From positions 62,001 through 126,000 of the forward strand of contig NZ_CANNCR010000006.1 of NCBI RefSeq assembly GCF_947503125.1: a DNA stretch of 64,000 nucleotides. The letters are read 5' to 3'. The translations under genes and the position numbers were made by a program. How positions within the stretch are numbered: the stretch's first letter is position 1; every line of letters starts with the position of its first letter. Shown piece by piece: positions 1-7,804 of this stretch. This DNA comes from an uncultured Metabacillus sp. (GTDB lineage Bacteria; Bacillota; Bacilli; Bacillales; Bacillaceae). Below the pieces are notes generated by a model. It did not search any database. It saw nothing but the letters and a program-made list of their open reading frames with translations, and was not told where the DNA came from.

Positions 1-1
1 T

Positions 2-907
2 GTTGATATGGTAAACCCTCAACTTGGTGAAAAAGTTTTAGATTTTGCCTGTGGCACAGGAGGATATCTAACAAGCTCATTGGAACATTTAAGAAAACAG
101 ATTAAAAGTGTTGAAGATAATCGTATACTACAAGAAACAATTATGGGGATTGAGAAAAAACAGTTACCTCATCTCCTAGCAGTAACTAATATGATTCTTC
201 ATGATATAGATGTTCCAAACATAAGGCATGATAATTCATTAACAAAGAATGTTAGGGATTACAAGCCTTCAGAAAAAGTCGATGTTATTGTTACCAATCC
301 TCCATTTGGTGGAATAGAAGAAGATGGTATTGAAATAAATTTTCCACAACAATTCAGAACTAAAGAAACAGCTGACCTTTTTATTGTATTACTTATGTAT
401 CTATTAAAAGAAAATGGTAGAGCAGGAATTGTTCTTCCTGATGGATTTTTGTTTAGTGAGGGTATCAAAACTACAATAAAGCAAAAGCTTTTAGAAGAAT
501 TTAATTTGCACACTATCGTTAGACTACCAAAAGGAGTTTTCTCTCCTTATACAGACATCAATACCAACTTACTATTTTTAGAAAAAGGTAAATCAACTAC
601 TGAAACCTGGTTCTTTGAGCACCCACTACCAAAAGGATATAAAAATTATACGAAGACCAAACCAATAAGATATGAAGAGTTTGCGTTAGAAAAAGAGTGG
701 TGGAAAAAGAGAGAAGAAAATGAATTTGCATGGAAAGTCTCAATTGATGAAATAAAGAAAAATAATTATAACTTAGATTTTAAACATCCAAATAAACAAG
801 ATGATGAAGAAATAAAAGATACTAAAGAATTATTTATGGATTTATTAAAGCTGCAAAAACAGTCGCTTGGACTTTTAGAAGATATGCAAAAGGATTTAGG
901 ATTATGA
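2..907 (+). CDS. hsdM: Type I restriction-modification DNA methyltransferase subunit HsdM (5' end outside window)
   Basis: N6-adenine methyltransferase subunit of a type I restriction-modification complex. The frame is open to the window edge (codons for Val-Asp precede the first visible Met at base 8), so this is the C-terminal part of a protein usually near 500 aa. Counting from that Met, the SAM-binding motif DFACGTGGYL lies at residues 12-21 and the catalytic NPPF at 97-100. The stop overlaps the hsdS start by 4 bp (ATGA), so the two are translationally coupled. The region is clearly more AT-rich than the rest of the window, which fits horizontal acquisition. The hsdR gene is not visible and may lie upstream. 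Confidence 0.93.
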   Translation, partial: VDMVNPQLGEKVLDFACGTGGYLTSSLEHLRKQIKSVEDNRILQETIMGIEKKQLPHLLAVTNMILHDIDVPNIRHDNSLTKNVRDYKPSEKVDVIVTNPPFGGIEEDGIEINFPQQFRTKETADLFIVLLMYLLKENGRAGIVLPDGFLFSEGIKTTIKQKLLEEFNLHTIVRLPKGVFSPYTDINTNLLFLEKGKSTTETWFFEHPLPKGYKNYTKTKPIRYEEFALEKEWWKKREENEFAWKVSIDEIKKNNYNLDFKHPNKQDDEEIKDTKELFMDLLKLQKQSLGLLEDMQKDLGL

Positions 908-2199
908 GAAAATTTTTAATTGGAGATATTTTAACAAGGGTGAAAGATGTTGTATTAATTGAAGATGATAAGCAGTATAAAAGGGTAACAATAAGATTAT
1001 ATCATCAAGGTGTAAATTTACGAGATATTGAAAAAGGTGAAAATATAGGTACAAAGAGGCAATACTTGGTAAAACCAGGTCAATTTATAATGTCGAGAAT
1101 TGATGCTCGAAATGGGGCTTTTGGAATTATACCAGAAGAGCTAAATGATGCAATAATAACAAATGATTTTTTGACTTTTAAGGTAAATAGTGAAGTTGTT
1201 AATATTGAATATTTTAACCTACTTTCCAAAACAAAAGATTTTCTTTCTTATTGTATAAATGGTAGTACAGGAACTACTAATCGAAAAAGATTAAAGGAAG
1301 ATTTATTTCTTAATTTTGAGATTGAGCTACCAAGTAAAGAAGAGCAAGATTCCATCATTCACAAATATAATAATATAAGTACTAAACATAGATTACTTAG
1401 TGAAAACTTCAGGGAACAAAAAATATTACTGGAGAGACTAAGAACAAGTTATAAAATAGACGCTATAAATGGTAAGTATACTAAAAAAGGTGAAAGCCAT
1501 GAATCCTCGATAGGTCTTCTAGAAGAGATTAAGAAAGAAAAAAATAGATTAATTGAGAGTGGAACAATAAAAAAGGAAAAACCTCTTCTACCAATTGAAA
1601 TCAGTGAGCAAGAATATGACCTACCAGAAGGATGGACTTATGCAAGATTAGGTGATTTATTAAACCCTATTAATGGTAAGGCTTTTAAGCCCTCTGATTG
1701 GTCTGAAGAAGGATTGCCAATAATTAGAATACAAAATTTAAATAATCCAGATGCACCTTTTAACAGATGTAATTTTTCAGTGGATTCCAAGTATCATGTT
1801 AAGAAGGGTGATTTATTAATAGGATGGTCTGGAACACCAGGTACATCATTTGGTGCATTTATCTGGGATAGGGAAGATGCTCTATTAAATCAGCATATAT
1901 TTAAAGGTGTTATATATGGTGATTTAGTTGACAAATACTTTATGCAATATGCAATAAATTCAAAGTTAAATGAGATGATATCTAAAGCTCATGGTGGAGT
2001 TGGACTTAAGCATATAACAAAAGGTAAATTTATGAATTTAGTAATTCCTTTACCTCCTTTAAAACAACAATTAGAGGTTGTAAGGATGATAAAAAAAGCT
2101 GAGTATATGTTCGAGCAGCTAGAACAAAACCTTATAAAATCTGAAGGATTGGGGAATTTGTTATTAAATTCTCTCCTTAGTTTAGAACAAAAAAGGTAG
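904..2199 (+). CDS. hsdS: Type I restriction-modification specificity subunit HsdS
   Basis: 431 aa DNA-recognition subunit that guides HsdM/HsdR to a bipartite target. It has two target-recognition domains. The first spans about residues 1-140. A conserved helical spacer with PSKEEQDSII follows at about 143-200. The second domain opens with the typical PEGWTYARLGDLL near 240, and a second helical spacer (PPLKQQLEVVRMIKKAE) lies near the C-terminus. The two half-repeats are the usual HsdS layout and the length is normal. The start overlaps the hsdM stop by 4 bp. The last codons run into the 5' arm of the transcription terminator. The recognition sequence cannot be read from the protein. Confidence 0.93.
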   Translation: MRKFLIGDILTRVKDVVLIEDDKQYKRVTIRLYHQGVNLRDIEKGENIGTKRQYLVKPGQFIMSRIDARNGAFGIIPEELNDAIITNDFLTFKVNSEVVNIEYFNLLSKTKDFLSYCINGSTGTTNRKRLKEDLFLNFEIELPSKEEQDSIIHKYNNISTKHRLLSENFREQKILLERLRTSYKIDAINGKYTKKGESHESSIGLLEEIKKEKNRLIESGTIKKEKPLLPIEISEQEYDLPEGWTYARLGDLLNPINGKAFKPSDWSEEGLPIIRIQNLNNPDAPFNRCNFSVDSKYHVKKGDLLIGWSGTPGTSFGAFIWDREDALLNQHIFKGVIYGDLVDKYFMQYAINSKLNEMISKAHGGVGLKHITKGKFMNLVIPLPPLKQQLEVVRMIKKAEYMFEQLEQNLIKSEGLGNLLLNSLLSLEQKR

Positions 2200-2222
2200 A
2201 GGTACGCCACCTCTACTTTTCT
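2196..2222 (+). terminator. Rho-independent terminator of hsdMS
   Basis: Perfect 8-bp stem GTAGAGGT / ACCTCTAC with a 5-nt loop, followed by TTTTCT. The 5' arm contains the hsdS stop codon, so the hairpin forms as soon as the ribosome leaves. Confidence 0.85.
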
Positions 2223-2376
2223 ATGAGAATTAAAGTATTTCTAGCTTTAAATTTCTAGAAAATTACTTTTTTCTACTCTATCCAACGTTACGGTGAACCG
2301 TACCATAAGTAATTAAGATTTTTGGAAATATGAAGAAACTCAATATAATGATAAAAAATTTTCTAGGCAATAGTAG

Positions 2377-2436
2377 AAAAAGCTGAAATACACATGACTT
2401 TATTTTAAGAATAAAAACTGTATATTTCAGCTTTTT
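2377..2436. terminator. Long-loop terminator between hsdS and the minus-strand operon
   Basis: The arms at 2377-2393 and 2420-2436 are 17-bp complements with one mismatch (AAAAAGCTGAAATACAC against GTATATTTCAGCTTTTT). The A/T runs at both ends allow termination in either direction. It lies 6 bp beyond the stop of the minus-strand gene ending at 2443, so it most likely ends that operon. Confidence 0.6.
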
Positions 2437-2442
2437 AAGTAA

Positions 2443-3012
2443 TCATCCCCCCAACACACTCGTCACAAGTGATAGAGTTAACAAAACAGCCATAAGTCCA
2501 CTTGCTGCAATCGCATGCTTTCTTTGCTTTCCTTTAGCTTTTGGAACAAGGGAGCGATGGTATAGGATAGAGCCGAAAATGATAAGGGCAAGCTCGAAAA
2601 CGATGATGATCATTGGAAATGTCCATAATCCTAATCCAAGCAGCGGAAAGTTTCCGGCAGCTCCAGGGAGGATGGCCATATCTGCTCGATGAACGATTAG
2701 ATCAAGAAGCCAATGGCTGAAAACGACCGATGAAATGGCAATGCCTCCTCGTTTTCCCCATATGCGCCAAGCAATTAAACCAGCAATGATCGACATGATG
2801 AGTGCACTTATGAAAGAATGAGTATAATGTGCATGTATGATCACTGCGCCATATCCGCCGCCATCGACTGGCTCTAAGCTTTCAATTCCAGCGATTAACA
2901 ATGGAACAAACACAACATCTAATAATTGCGTACTTAACATAAGTGCCCATAAAGGAACTTCAGGTGTCTTTGCTTTTACGGCAGCTGCTACTCCAAAATG
3001 GCCTGCAAACAT
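2443..3012 (-). CDS. YdjM/DUF457-like integral membrane protein, putative metal-dependent hydrolase
   Basis: 189 aa membrane protein with about five hydrophobic segments. Conserved polar residues sit in the pattern of the YdjM (LexA-regulated, membrane-bound hydrolase-like) family: AGHFGVA at the N-terminus, HAHYTHSF near residue 62 and FSHWLLDLIVH near 100. The family has no firmly proven reaction. The ATG lies 1 bp after the stop of the upstream 30-aa ORF, which suggests translational coupling. It is the last gene of a TetR-controlled operon. The family call rests on motif pattern only; a plain permease-like membrane protein is the alternative. Confidence 0.6.
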   Translation of the reverse strand: MFAGHFGVAAAVKAKTPEVPLWALMLSTQLLDVVFVPLLIAGIESLEPVDGGGYGAVIIHAHYTHSFISALIMSIIAGLIAWRIWGKRGGIAISSVVFSHWLLDLIVHRADMAILPGAAGNFPLLGLGLWTFPMIIIVFELALIIFGSILYHRSLVPKAKGKQRKHAIAASGLMAVLLTLSLVTSVLGG

Positions 3013-3013
3013 A

Positions 3014-3106
3014 TTAGTTCATCTCTTTTTCAATGGAGGTCCGAATTTTGCCATCAAACACGCCGCAAACCACTGTAAAGAGAAGCATAAATAGGATAAA
3101 ACTCAT
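3014..3106 (-). CDS. Small membrane peptide (30 aa), hypothetical
   Basis: A 30-codon ORF in the gap between the TetR gene and the YdjM-like gene. It starts MSFILFMLLFTVVCGVFDG and ends in a charged tail (EKEMN). Residues 3-17 are hydrophobic enough for one membrane span. An upstream GGAGTG lies 6 nt before the ATG, and the stop is 1 bp before the next ATG, so the ORF fits tightly into the operon. This spacing and the RBS are the main evidence that it is real; no family is recognised. Confidence 0.55.
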   Translation of the reverse strand: MSFILFMLLFTVVCGVFDGKIRTSIEKEMN

Positions 3107-3120
3107 TTTTTATCACTCCA

Positions 3121-3717
3121 TTATTTAGGATGATTTTCTATACTTTGCGACTTCATTTTATGAATGCCTGCAAGAAATGTATTAATGAGCAGGCTGATGC
3201 TGACATCAAGATCGATTGGGATGCCAAAGCCATTCTTTTGTTCAAGAGAAGCAAAGCCGTGTAAAATGCTGCGAAGCCCTCTGGATGCATGAATTGCTTC
3301 TTCATCCTCGAGTTCATAAGCATGTAACACTTGAACAACGAGGTCAACAATTTTTGAACTAATACGATTAAATTCAATATCGTGTACATCAGCATTTGCC
3401 CAAAGAGTTGCTTCATATAAACCGGGATGAGCACGTGCAAAGCTCATATACGCTTTACTGATTGCATGAACAGCTTCATCCTTTGATCGTCCAATCGCAG
3501 CTTGTGATAACCGTTTATATAATTCCTCTAATCCATAAAGAGCTAAAGCCCTTTGCAAGCCCTGTAGGCCATCTACATGATTGTATAAAGAAGGGGGGCG
3601 AATCTTTAATTTTTTTGCTAGTGTTGCTAACGTTAAAGCGTGTACTCCGTCGGTGTCAACTATTTCTGTTGCTGCAGCTAAAATGGTGTTTAAATCTAAT
3701 CCTGCTTTAGGTGACAT
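3121..3717 (-). CDS. TetR/AcrR family transcriptional regulator (autoregulatory)
   Basis: 198 aa repressor. The N-terminal helix-turn-helix (about residues 8-50: LNTILAAATEIVDTDG, then LTLATLAKKLKIRPPSLYNHV) is typical TetR. The C-terminal ligand and dimer domain resembles the WHG type (HASRGLRSILHGFASLEQKNGFG). The frame is open 20 codons further upstream, but the start at 3717 has GGAGG 7 nt before it and lies 19 bp after the stop of the MBL gene, so I chose it. It is co-transcribed with the MBL hydrolase and probably represses the operon through the twin palindromes at 4469-4509. Confidence 0.88.
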   Translation of the reverse strand: MSPKAGLDLNTILAAATEIVDTDGVHALTLATLAKKLKIRPPSLYNHVDGLQGLQRALALYGLEELYKRLSQAAIGRSKDEAVHAISKAYMSFARAHPGLYEATLWANADVHDIEFNRISSKIVDLVVQVLHAYELEDEEAIHASRGLRSILHGFASLEQKNGFGIPIDLDVSISLLINTFLAGIHKMKSQSIENHPK

Positions 3718-3736
3718 TTTCGATCCTCCAATTTGT

Positions 3737-4450
3737 TCAACTAATTGTTTCCTCAAGCTTAGAAATGGCGAGTTCAATTATACTTGCAGGCTGCTTGATC
3801 ATTTTTCCATGTCCTACCGCAAGAAGGGTTGGGTTTTGTTTTTTAATCTTCATCGCACTTTTTAGTGCATCCTCCTTATTCCAAGTCGCCATGGCAGGGA
3901 AAGGAAATAAAATTTGGAAATGCCCTGAAACGGCAACTCCCCCTCGAGTCTGAAAAGCATCTCCAGCAATGATTGCTTTCGTACGTTCATCAATAAAAGA
4001 CATTGAGCCAGGAGTATGGCCTGGTGTACTGATCGCTTTTAATGAGCCAATTCGATCTCCTTCTTGAAGCAATACATCTGGTTGCGTTTTTATCTCTCCA
4101 GGCTTAAGAACTCCACCTTTTATAGGTGTTTTATTTTCATTTTCATCTAAAGTGCGATCTCCTCTTAACAAACGTTCGTCTCGTTTGGACATATAAACCT
4201 TTGCGTCAGGGAGCATCTCCTTTAGTTTATCCAATGAGCCGATATGATCCCCGTGTGCATGTGTCAAAACAATTCGTGTTAGAGGCTTCCCAATTTTTTG
4301 AGCTGCTTCAAGTATTGATTTATAGCTATTCGGCAGAGCAGTATCTACCAATGTCAGTTCATTTTCTTCTTCCACAAAGTAACAATTAACTGGAAAAAGT
4401 GTCGGGTAAAAATTTAATTGATGAATAAAACCTTCTTTAACAACCTTCAT
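3737..4450 (-). CDS. MBL-fold metallo-hydrolase (glyoxalase II/lactamase superfamily)
   Basis: 237 aa zinc-dependent hydrolase. The family motif HxHxDH is present as THAHGDHIGS with H64, H66, D68 and H69. Further metal ligands are in STPGHTPGSM (about 134) and AGDAFQTRGG. The substrate is unknown; related TetR-MBL pairs often handle toxic or quorum-type small molecules. The frame extends 39 codons upstream through the promoter, but GGTGG lies 7 nt before the ATG at 4450, and the upstream stretch contains the operators and -10, so the short form is right. First gene of a four-gene operon. Confidence 0.88.
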   Translation of the reverse strand: MKVVKEGFIHQLNFYPTLFPVNCYFVEEENELTLVDTALPNSYKSILEAAQKIGKPLTRIVLTHAHGDHIGSLDKLKEMLPDAKVYMSKRDERLLRGDRTLDENENKTPIKGGVLKPGEIKTQPDVLLQEGDRIGSLKAISTPGHTPGSMSFIDERTKAIIAGDAFQTRGGVAVSGHFQILFPFPAMATWNKEDALKSAMKIKKQNPTLLAVGHGKMIKQPASIIELAISKLEETIS

Positions 4451-4468
4451 TTTTTTGCCACCTCTTTT

Positions 4469-4516
4469 AACTAATAACGTTAGTTTTATTTTAACTAATG
4501 TTATTAGTTTCAGCAA
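4469..4516 (-). promoter_or_regulatory. SigA-type promoter with two TetR-type operators
   Basis: On the minus strand a -35 TTGCTG (4511-4516) and -10 TAAAAT (4488-4493) are 17 nt apart. The palindrome AACTAATGTTATTAGTT (4493-4509) fills this spacer almost exactly. A second, inverted near-copy AACTAATAACGTTAGTT lies at 4469-4485, just downstream of the -10. Two sites 24 bp centre to centre that cover spacer and start site suggest strong, possibly cooperative repression by the TetR encoded in the operon. Confidence 0.75.
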
Positions 4517-4624
4517 GCAAAAGTTTAGTGTAAAAGAATCTCTAATCCCTTTTAGACCACATCTCATTTAGATTCAATATGGAGTGTATGCAGTACCGTA
4601 TCCATCAGTAAACAAGGCACTCAA

Positions 4625-4650
4625 TAAAAAAACCACCAATCCAGTGGTCT
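4625..4650 (-). terminator. Terminator after the SDR remnant
   Basis: Stem ACCAC / GTGGT (4632-4648) with a 7-base-run of T on the minus strand (4625-4631). It is the surviving terminator of the truncated SDR gene. Confidence 0.6.
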
Positions 4651-4664
4651 TTCATCTAATATAC

Positions 4665-4853
4665 TTAATAAGCCGTCCAACCGCCATCTACAGCAATTAC
4701 TTGACCATTCACAAAGCTTGCTTCATCTGATCCTAAAAAGATGGCCAACTGGGCAATTTCTTCTGGTTGTCCAACTCGCGGATTAATCTTTAAACCTAAT
4801 GCTTGGCGGCTTGCAATAAAGAGTCCGCCCTTACAAACGGAATCAATCCTCAG
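4665..4853 (-). pseudogene. 3' remnant of a short-chain dehydrogenase/reductase gene
   Basis: Only the last ~62 residues of an SDR remain, from RIDSVC (matching the usual RVNSVCPG) through [20 protein letters not shown] to [15 protein letters not shown] at the stop. The Rossmann nucleotide-binding part, the NNAG motif and the catalytic Tyr-Lys are all missing. Homology ends sharply near 4853, where a TetR fragment on the opposite strand begins. An ATG further upstream gives an 82-aa ORF, but its first 20 residues are not SDR-like. Not expected to be functional. Confidence 0.75.
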
Positions 4854-4988
4854 CTTTTTTGTGCCTATCAAGCGAATGCCATTATTGGCATCATTATCGA
4901 TTGGTATAAACATGATTTTGCTTATAGTGCAAGCTATTTAAATAATCAGCTCGTTCAAATCTTAAAAATGAAAATAAACACTGAATAG
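4851..4988 (+). pseudogene. 3' remnant of a TetR-family regulator gene
   Basis: The plus-strand frame reads [20 protein letters not shown] and continues through [19 protein letters not shown] to a stop at 4988. This matches the last part of TetR C-terminal domains, where a Gly-(Ile/Leu)-rich helix is followed by W(Y/W)-x-(E/K)-x-(D/G) and a final helix. No HTH or start is present. It abuts the SDR remnant on the other strand, so it appears to be half of a former divergent regulator-target pair. The match is from pattern only. Confidence 0.5.
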
Positions 4989-5133
4989 GTTCACTAATAA
5001 CCGTAAAACAAGGCAAAGAAATGAAGGTTTATCCTTATTTTTTTGCCTTGGTGGAAAGACTTCTCACTTTTTTACAAGCCTTAAATAGTTTATAATTATC
5101 AGATAATAGTAGAAATTTTGATGAATAAATCAT

Positions 5134-5235
5134 TATAATAGATATGGTATGGTTTTTTATTGAGTCAGAGAAGGTATGTTTCTGGGTGGCGCCTTGCTTT
5201 TGGTGACACCAAAGCAGGAGCACCTGCTCTTTTTT
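5134..5235 (+). promoter_or_regulatory. mqo promoter -10 and attenuator-like leader with competing hairpins
   Basis: A TATAAT at 5134-5139 (weak -35) precedes a leader of about 120 nt. The leader ends in a terminator: stem AGCAGG (5213-5218) / CCTGCT (5223-5228), 4-nt loop, then CTTTTTT (5229-5235), only 28 nt before the mqo ATG. An alternative fold uses the hairpin GCTTTTGGTG / CACCAAAGC (5196-5215), enclosed by GGTG (5185-5188) with CACC (5221-5224) and CCT (5192-5194) with AGG (5216-5218). It takes up both terminator arms. The two folds exclude each other, as in riboswitches and attenuators. No known class is recognised. Confidence 0.5.
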
Positions 5236-5263
5236 GCAAATATAGGGGATAAGGAAGGGTAAA

Positions 5264-6763
5264 ATGAGCAACATACAGAACAAAACAGACGTTATCTTAA
5301 TTGGTGCCGGAGTCATGAGCGCGACTTTGGGATCATTACTGAAAGAGTTAGCACCGGAATGGGAAATGAAAGTATTTGAGAAGCTCGCAACTCCAGGAGA
5401 AGAAAGCTCCAATGAGTGGAATAATGCAGGAACGGGCCATGCTGCACTGTGCGAGCTTAACTATACATCCGAAAAAGCAGACGGATCTATAGACATTAGC
5501 AAAGCGATTAAAATTAATGAACAGTTTCAGCTTTCAAGACAATTTTGGTCTTATCTAGTAAATAGTAATCTAATTCGTAATCCGCAGGACTTTATTATGC
5601 CAATCCCTCATATGAGTCTAGTACAGGGGGAAAGCAATGTAGCTTTTTTGAAAAAACGTTTTGAAGCGCTGTCAAACAATCCTTTGTTTCAGGGGATGGA
5701 GTTTTCTGATGATCCTGAAAAACTGAAGGAATGGGTGCCGCTTATCATGGAGGGCCGTACAGCAAATGAACCGATTGCGGCAACCAAAATCGACTCTGGA
5801 ACGGACGTCAATTTTGGTGCTTTAACACGCATGTTGTTTGACCACTTAAGAAGTAAAAACGTTGAAATTAACTACAAGCATAGTGTGAAAGATCTTAAAC
5901 GTACTAGCGATGGCTTGTGGGAAGTGAAAGTGCATAATATGGATAGCGGGCAAACGGAATATCATACTGCTAAATTCGTCTTTATCGGAGGCGGGGGCGG
6001 AAGTCTGCCTTTACTACAAAAAACCGGTATTCCTGAGTCGAAACATATTGGGGGATTCCCGGTAAGCGGACTATTTATGGTATGTAACAATCCGGAAGTT
6101 GTAGAGCAGCATCATGCAAAAGTATACGGTAAAGCGAAGGTTGGTGCGCCTCCAATGTCTGTTCCGCATCTTGATACAAGATTTATAGATAATAAAAAAT
6201 CCTTGCTGTTTGGACCGTTTGCCGGTTTCTCACCAAAGTTCTTAAAAACGGGATCGTATTTTGATTTGATAGGTTCTATTAAACCGAATAATCTCCTCAC
6301 GATGTTAGCGGCAGGGGTAAAAGAAATGGCATTAACAAAATACTTGATTCAGCAGGTTCTTTTATCGAATGAAAAGCGTATGGAAGAATTACGCGAGTTT
6401 ATTCCAACTGCCAAAAGCGAAGATTGGAGTATAGTGGTAGCCGGCCAACGTGTGCAGGTTATCAAAGATACGGAGGCAGGGAAAGGAACACTTCAATTTG
6501 GTACGGAAGTGGTTAGTGCTGCTGATGGCTCGGTAGCTGCATTACTCGGTGCTTCTCCAGGTGCTTCTACGGCCGTTCACGTTATGCTTGAGGTCTTAGA
6601 AAAATGCTTCCCAGAACGTATGATGGAGTGGCAACCGAAAATAATGGATATGATTCCTTCTTATGGCGTGTCACTCTCGGAAAACCCGGAGCTTTTCCAA
6701 AAAATTCATGCTTCAACAGCTCAAACACTTGGTTTAAGCGAAAAAGAACCAGTCTTTAATTAA
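5264..6763 (+). CDS. mqo: Malate:quinone oxidoreductase
   Basis: 499 aa FAD enzyme of the cytoplasmic membrane surface. It oxidises malate to oxaloacetate and passes electrons to quinone, bypassing NAD-dependent malate dehydrogenase. The N-terminal dinucleotide fold reads [20 protein letters not shown] (residues 9-28). Family blocks follow: [23 protein letters not shown] (about 47), [13 protein letters not shown] (about 180) and [17 protein letters not shown] near the C-terminus. The length is normal. The ATG follows AAGGAAGGG at a good distance. The gene stands alone between its leader and a strong terminator. Confidence 0.96.
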   Translation: MSNIQNKTDVILIGAGVMSATLGSLLKELAPEWEMKVFEKLATPGEESSNEWNNAGTGHAALCELNYTSEKADGSIDISKAIKINEQFQLSRQFWSYLVNSNLIRNPQDFIMPIPHMSLVQGESNVAFLKKRFEALSNNPLFQGMEFSDDPEKLKEWVPLIMEGRTANEPIAATKIDSGTDVNFGALTRMLFDHLRSKNVEINYKHSVKDLKRTSDGLWEVKVHNMDSGQTEYHTAKFVFIGGGGGSLPLLQKTGIPESKHIGGFPVSGLFMVCNNPEVVEQHHAKVYGKAKVGAPPMSVPHLDTRFIDNKKSLLFGPFAGFSPKFLKTGSYFDLIGSIKPNNLLTMLAAGVKEMALTKYLIQQVLLSNEKRMEELREFIPTAKSEDWSIVVAGQRVQVIKDTEAGKGTLQFGTEVVSAADGSVAALLGASPGASTAVHVMLEVLEKCFPERMMEWQPKIMDMIPSYGVSLSENPELFQKIHASTAQTLGLSEKEPVFN

Positions 6764-6837
6764 TTATTTGAATGAAGAGGCAAAGGTAGTAAATGAAAAA
6801 GTTTGTAAATAATAGAATAGCATTAAAAAGTAAACGT

Positions 6838-6877
6838 AGAACCTTTGATCTAACGCTGGATTGAAGGTTCTTTTTTT
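6838..6877 (+). terminator. Rho-independent terminator of mqo
   Basis: Stem AGAACCTT (6838-6845) / AAGGTTCT (6864-6871) followed by a run of seven T. Confidence 0.85.
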
Positions 6878-6901
6878 GCTTCATTCCATAAACGAATAGA
6901 A

Positions 6902-6926
6902 GGGTCGCTACCTAGGTAACGATCCT
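6902..6926 (-). terminator. Inverted repeat after the unknown minus-strand gene
   Basis: Arms GGTCGCTACC and GGTAACGATCC pair with one mismatch around a TAGG-containing centre. It lies 23 bp beyond the stop at 6949. There is no long T run on the minus strand, so termination is only likely, not clear. Confidence 0.4.
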
Positions 6927-6948
6927 CTACTATTTAGAGATTTATGCT

Positions 6949-7551
6949 TTAAGCTAATCTTTTTACGATGTTTTCTAATTCCTTTGTTAAGGTACCATTT
7001 TTGTATTTTTCGATAAAACAGCTATATAAAACTTGGATGAGATCTTTTACAGTGAATGTTATATCCGGTTCTATGGCTGCCAAATCACTTAAAATGATTT
7101 CAAGCCTTAGCGCTTTTTTCCTTTTAATCGTACAGTCGATCCTCTTTTCTCCTTGAATCTCTCTTTGAAGATGCAGGATTTCTTGTTCACCTCTGTAATG
7201 GTAGACTTTGATAGGCTGCGGAATTCTTGAGTGTAACTCTCTGAATAAGCCGTAAAGGTTTTTTCGGTTGTTTGCCAGATAGAGAAAATCATCAAGAAGA
7301 ATGCTGATCAGATTTGTTTGGGTAAATGGTTTGTCGATCACTTCAGAAATGTCTTCACAAAATAACTCACCTCTAAGAAATTCTGAAGCAGGAACAGAAA
7401 TTGTATAGGTTAGGTCAGTGTTAGAAGTAAACCTTCGTGATACATTATGAATGAATTTGTCTAAAAGTCCTTTAGGATGATAGTTGAGTTCATCAAGTTC
7501 TTCTTCATAGATTGTATATATATGTTGATTAGAATAGGTCTTGCTCATCAT
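6949..7551 (-). CDS. Hypothetical protein, no family recognised
   Basis: 200 aa soluble-looking, charged protein without signal peptide or membrane segment. No motif that I recognise. It contains a leucine-rich stretch (LISILLDDFLYLANNRKN, about residues 82-99) and a basic segment IKRKKALRLE near 142. Codon use and the RBS-like GGGAGAG directly before two ATG codons (7551 and 7548) support a real gene; the second ATG has better RBS spacing. It stands alone between the mqo terminator and a divergent 39-aa ORF. Function unknown. Confidence 0.7.
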   Translation of the reverse strand: MMSKTYSNQHIYTIYEEELDELNYHPKGLLDKFIHNVSRRFTSNTDLTYTISVPASEFLRGELFCEDISEVIDKPFTQTNLISILLDDFLYLANNRKNLYGLFRELHSRIPQPIKVYHYRGEQEILHLQREIQGEKRIDCTIKRKKALRLEIILSDLAAIEPDITFTVKDLIQVLYSCFIEKYKNGTLTKELENIVKRLA

Positions 7552-7680
7552 CTCTCCCTACTTTCTAAATGATTCTATCAATTTGTTATATTGCTAGTCT
7601 ATTCGAGAGAGGGAAGAGGTAGAACGTTTAAACGAATAAGTTTTTGTATAAACTAGTAGAAAAAAGGATGGGAGAGCAAG

Positions 7681-7800
7681 ATGTCTACTAAAAAGAGAGG
7701 TAAGAAAAATAGTCTCGAGGGAATCGATAAAAAAGTAATCAAGCAATTTGCCTATGCAGCGAAAAAATCAAAGACCGTGTCTGCTTTTAAGGCAAGATAA
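7681..7800 (+). CDS. Small basic protein (39 aa), hypothetical
   Basis: 39-codon ORF starting MSTKKRGKKN and ending SAFKAR. About one third of its residues are Lys or Arg. A GGGAG lies about 6 nt before the ATG. It is transcribed away from the unknown 200-aa gene and is followed directly by a dispersed palindromic repeat. The extreme positive charge suggests nucleic-acid or membrane contact, but this is inference; it is too short for family assignment. Confidence 0.5.
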   Translation: MSTKKRGKKNSLEGIDKKVIKQFAYAAKKSKTVSAFKAR

Positions 7801-7804
7801 TAAG

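Noticed and set aside
4451-4567. Longer N-terminus for the MBL hydrolase
   Set aside because: It would place promoter and operator sequence inside the gene and has no RBS; GGTGG precedes the ATG at 4450.
5009-5050. CAAGGCAAA / TTTGCCTTG inverted repeat as a terminator
   Set aside because: The loop is 24 nt and the T run lies inside the loop side on the plus strand, so it does not look like an intrinsic terminator.
5181-5235. T-box-like GGGTGGCGCC in the mqo leader
   Set aside because: The canonical T-box sequence is GGGTGG-N-ACCGCG, and no stem I or specifier loop is visible in the short leader, so a T-box is unlikely.
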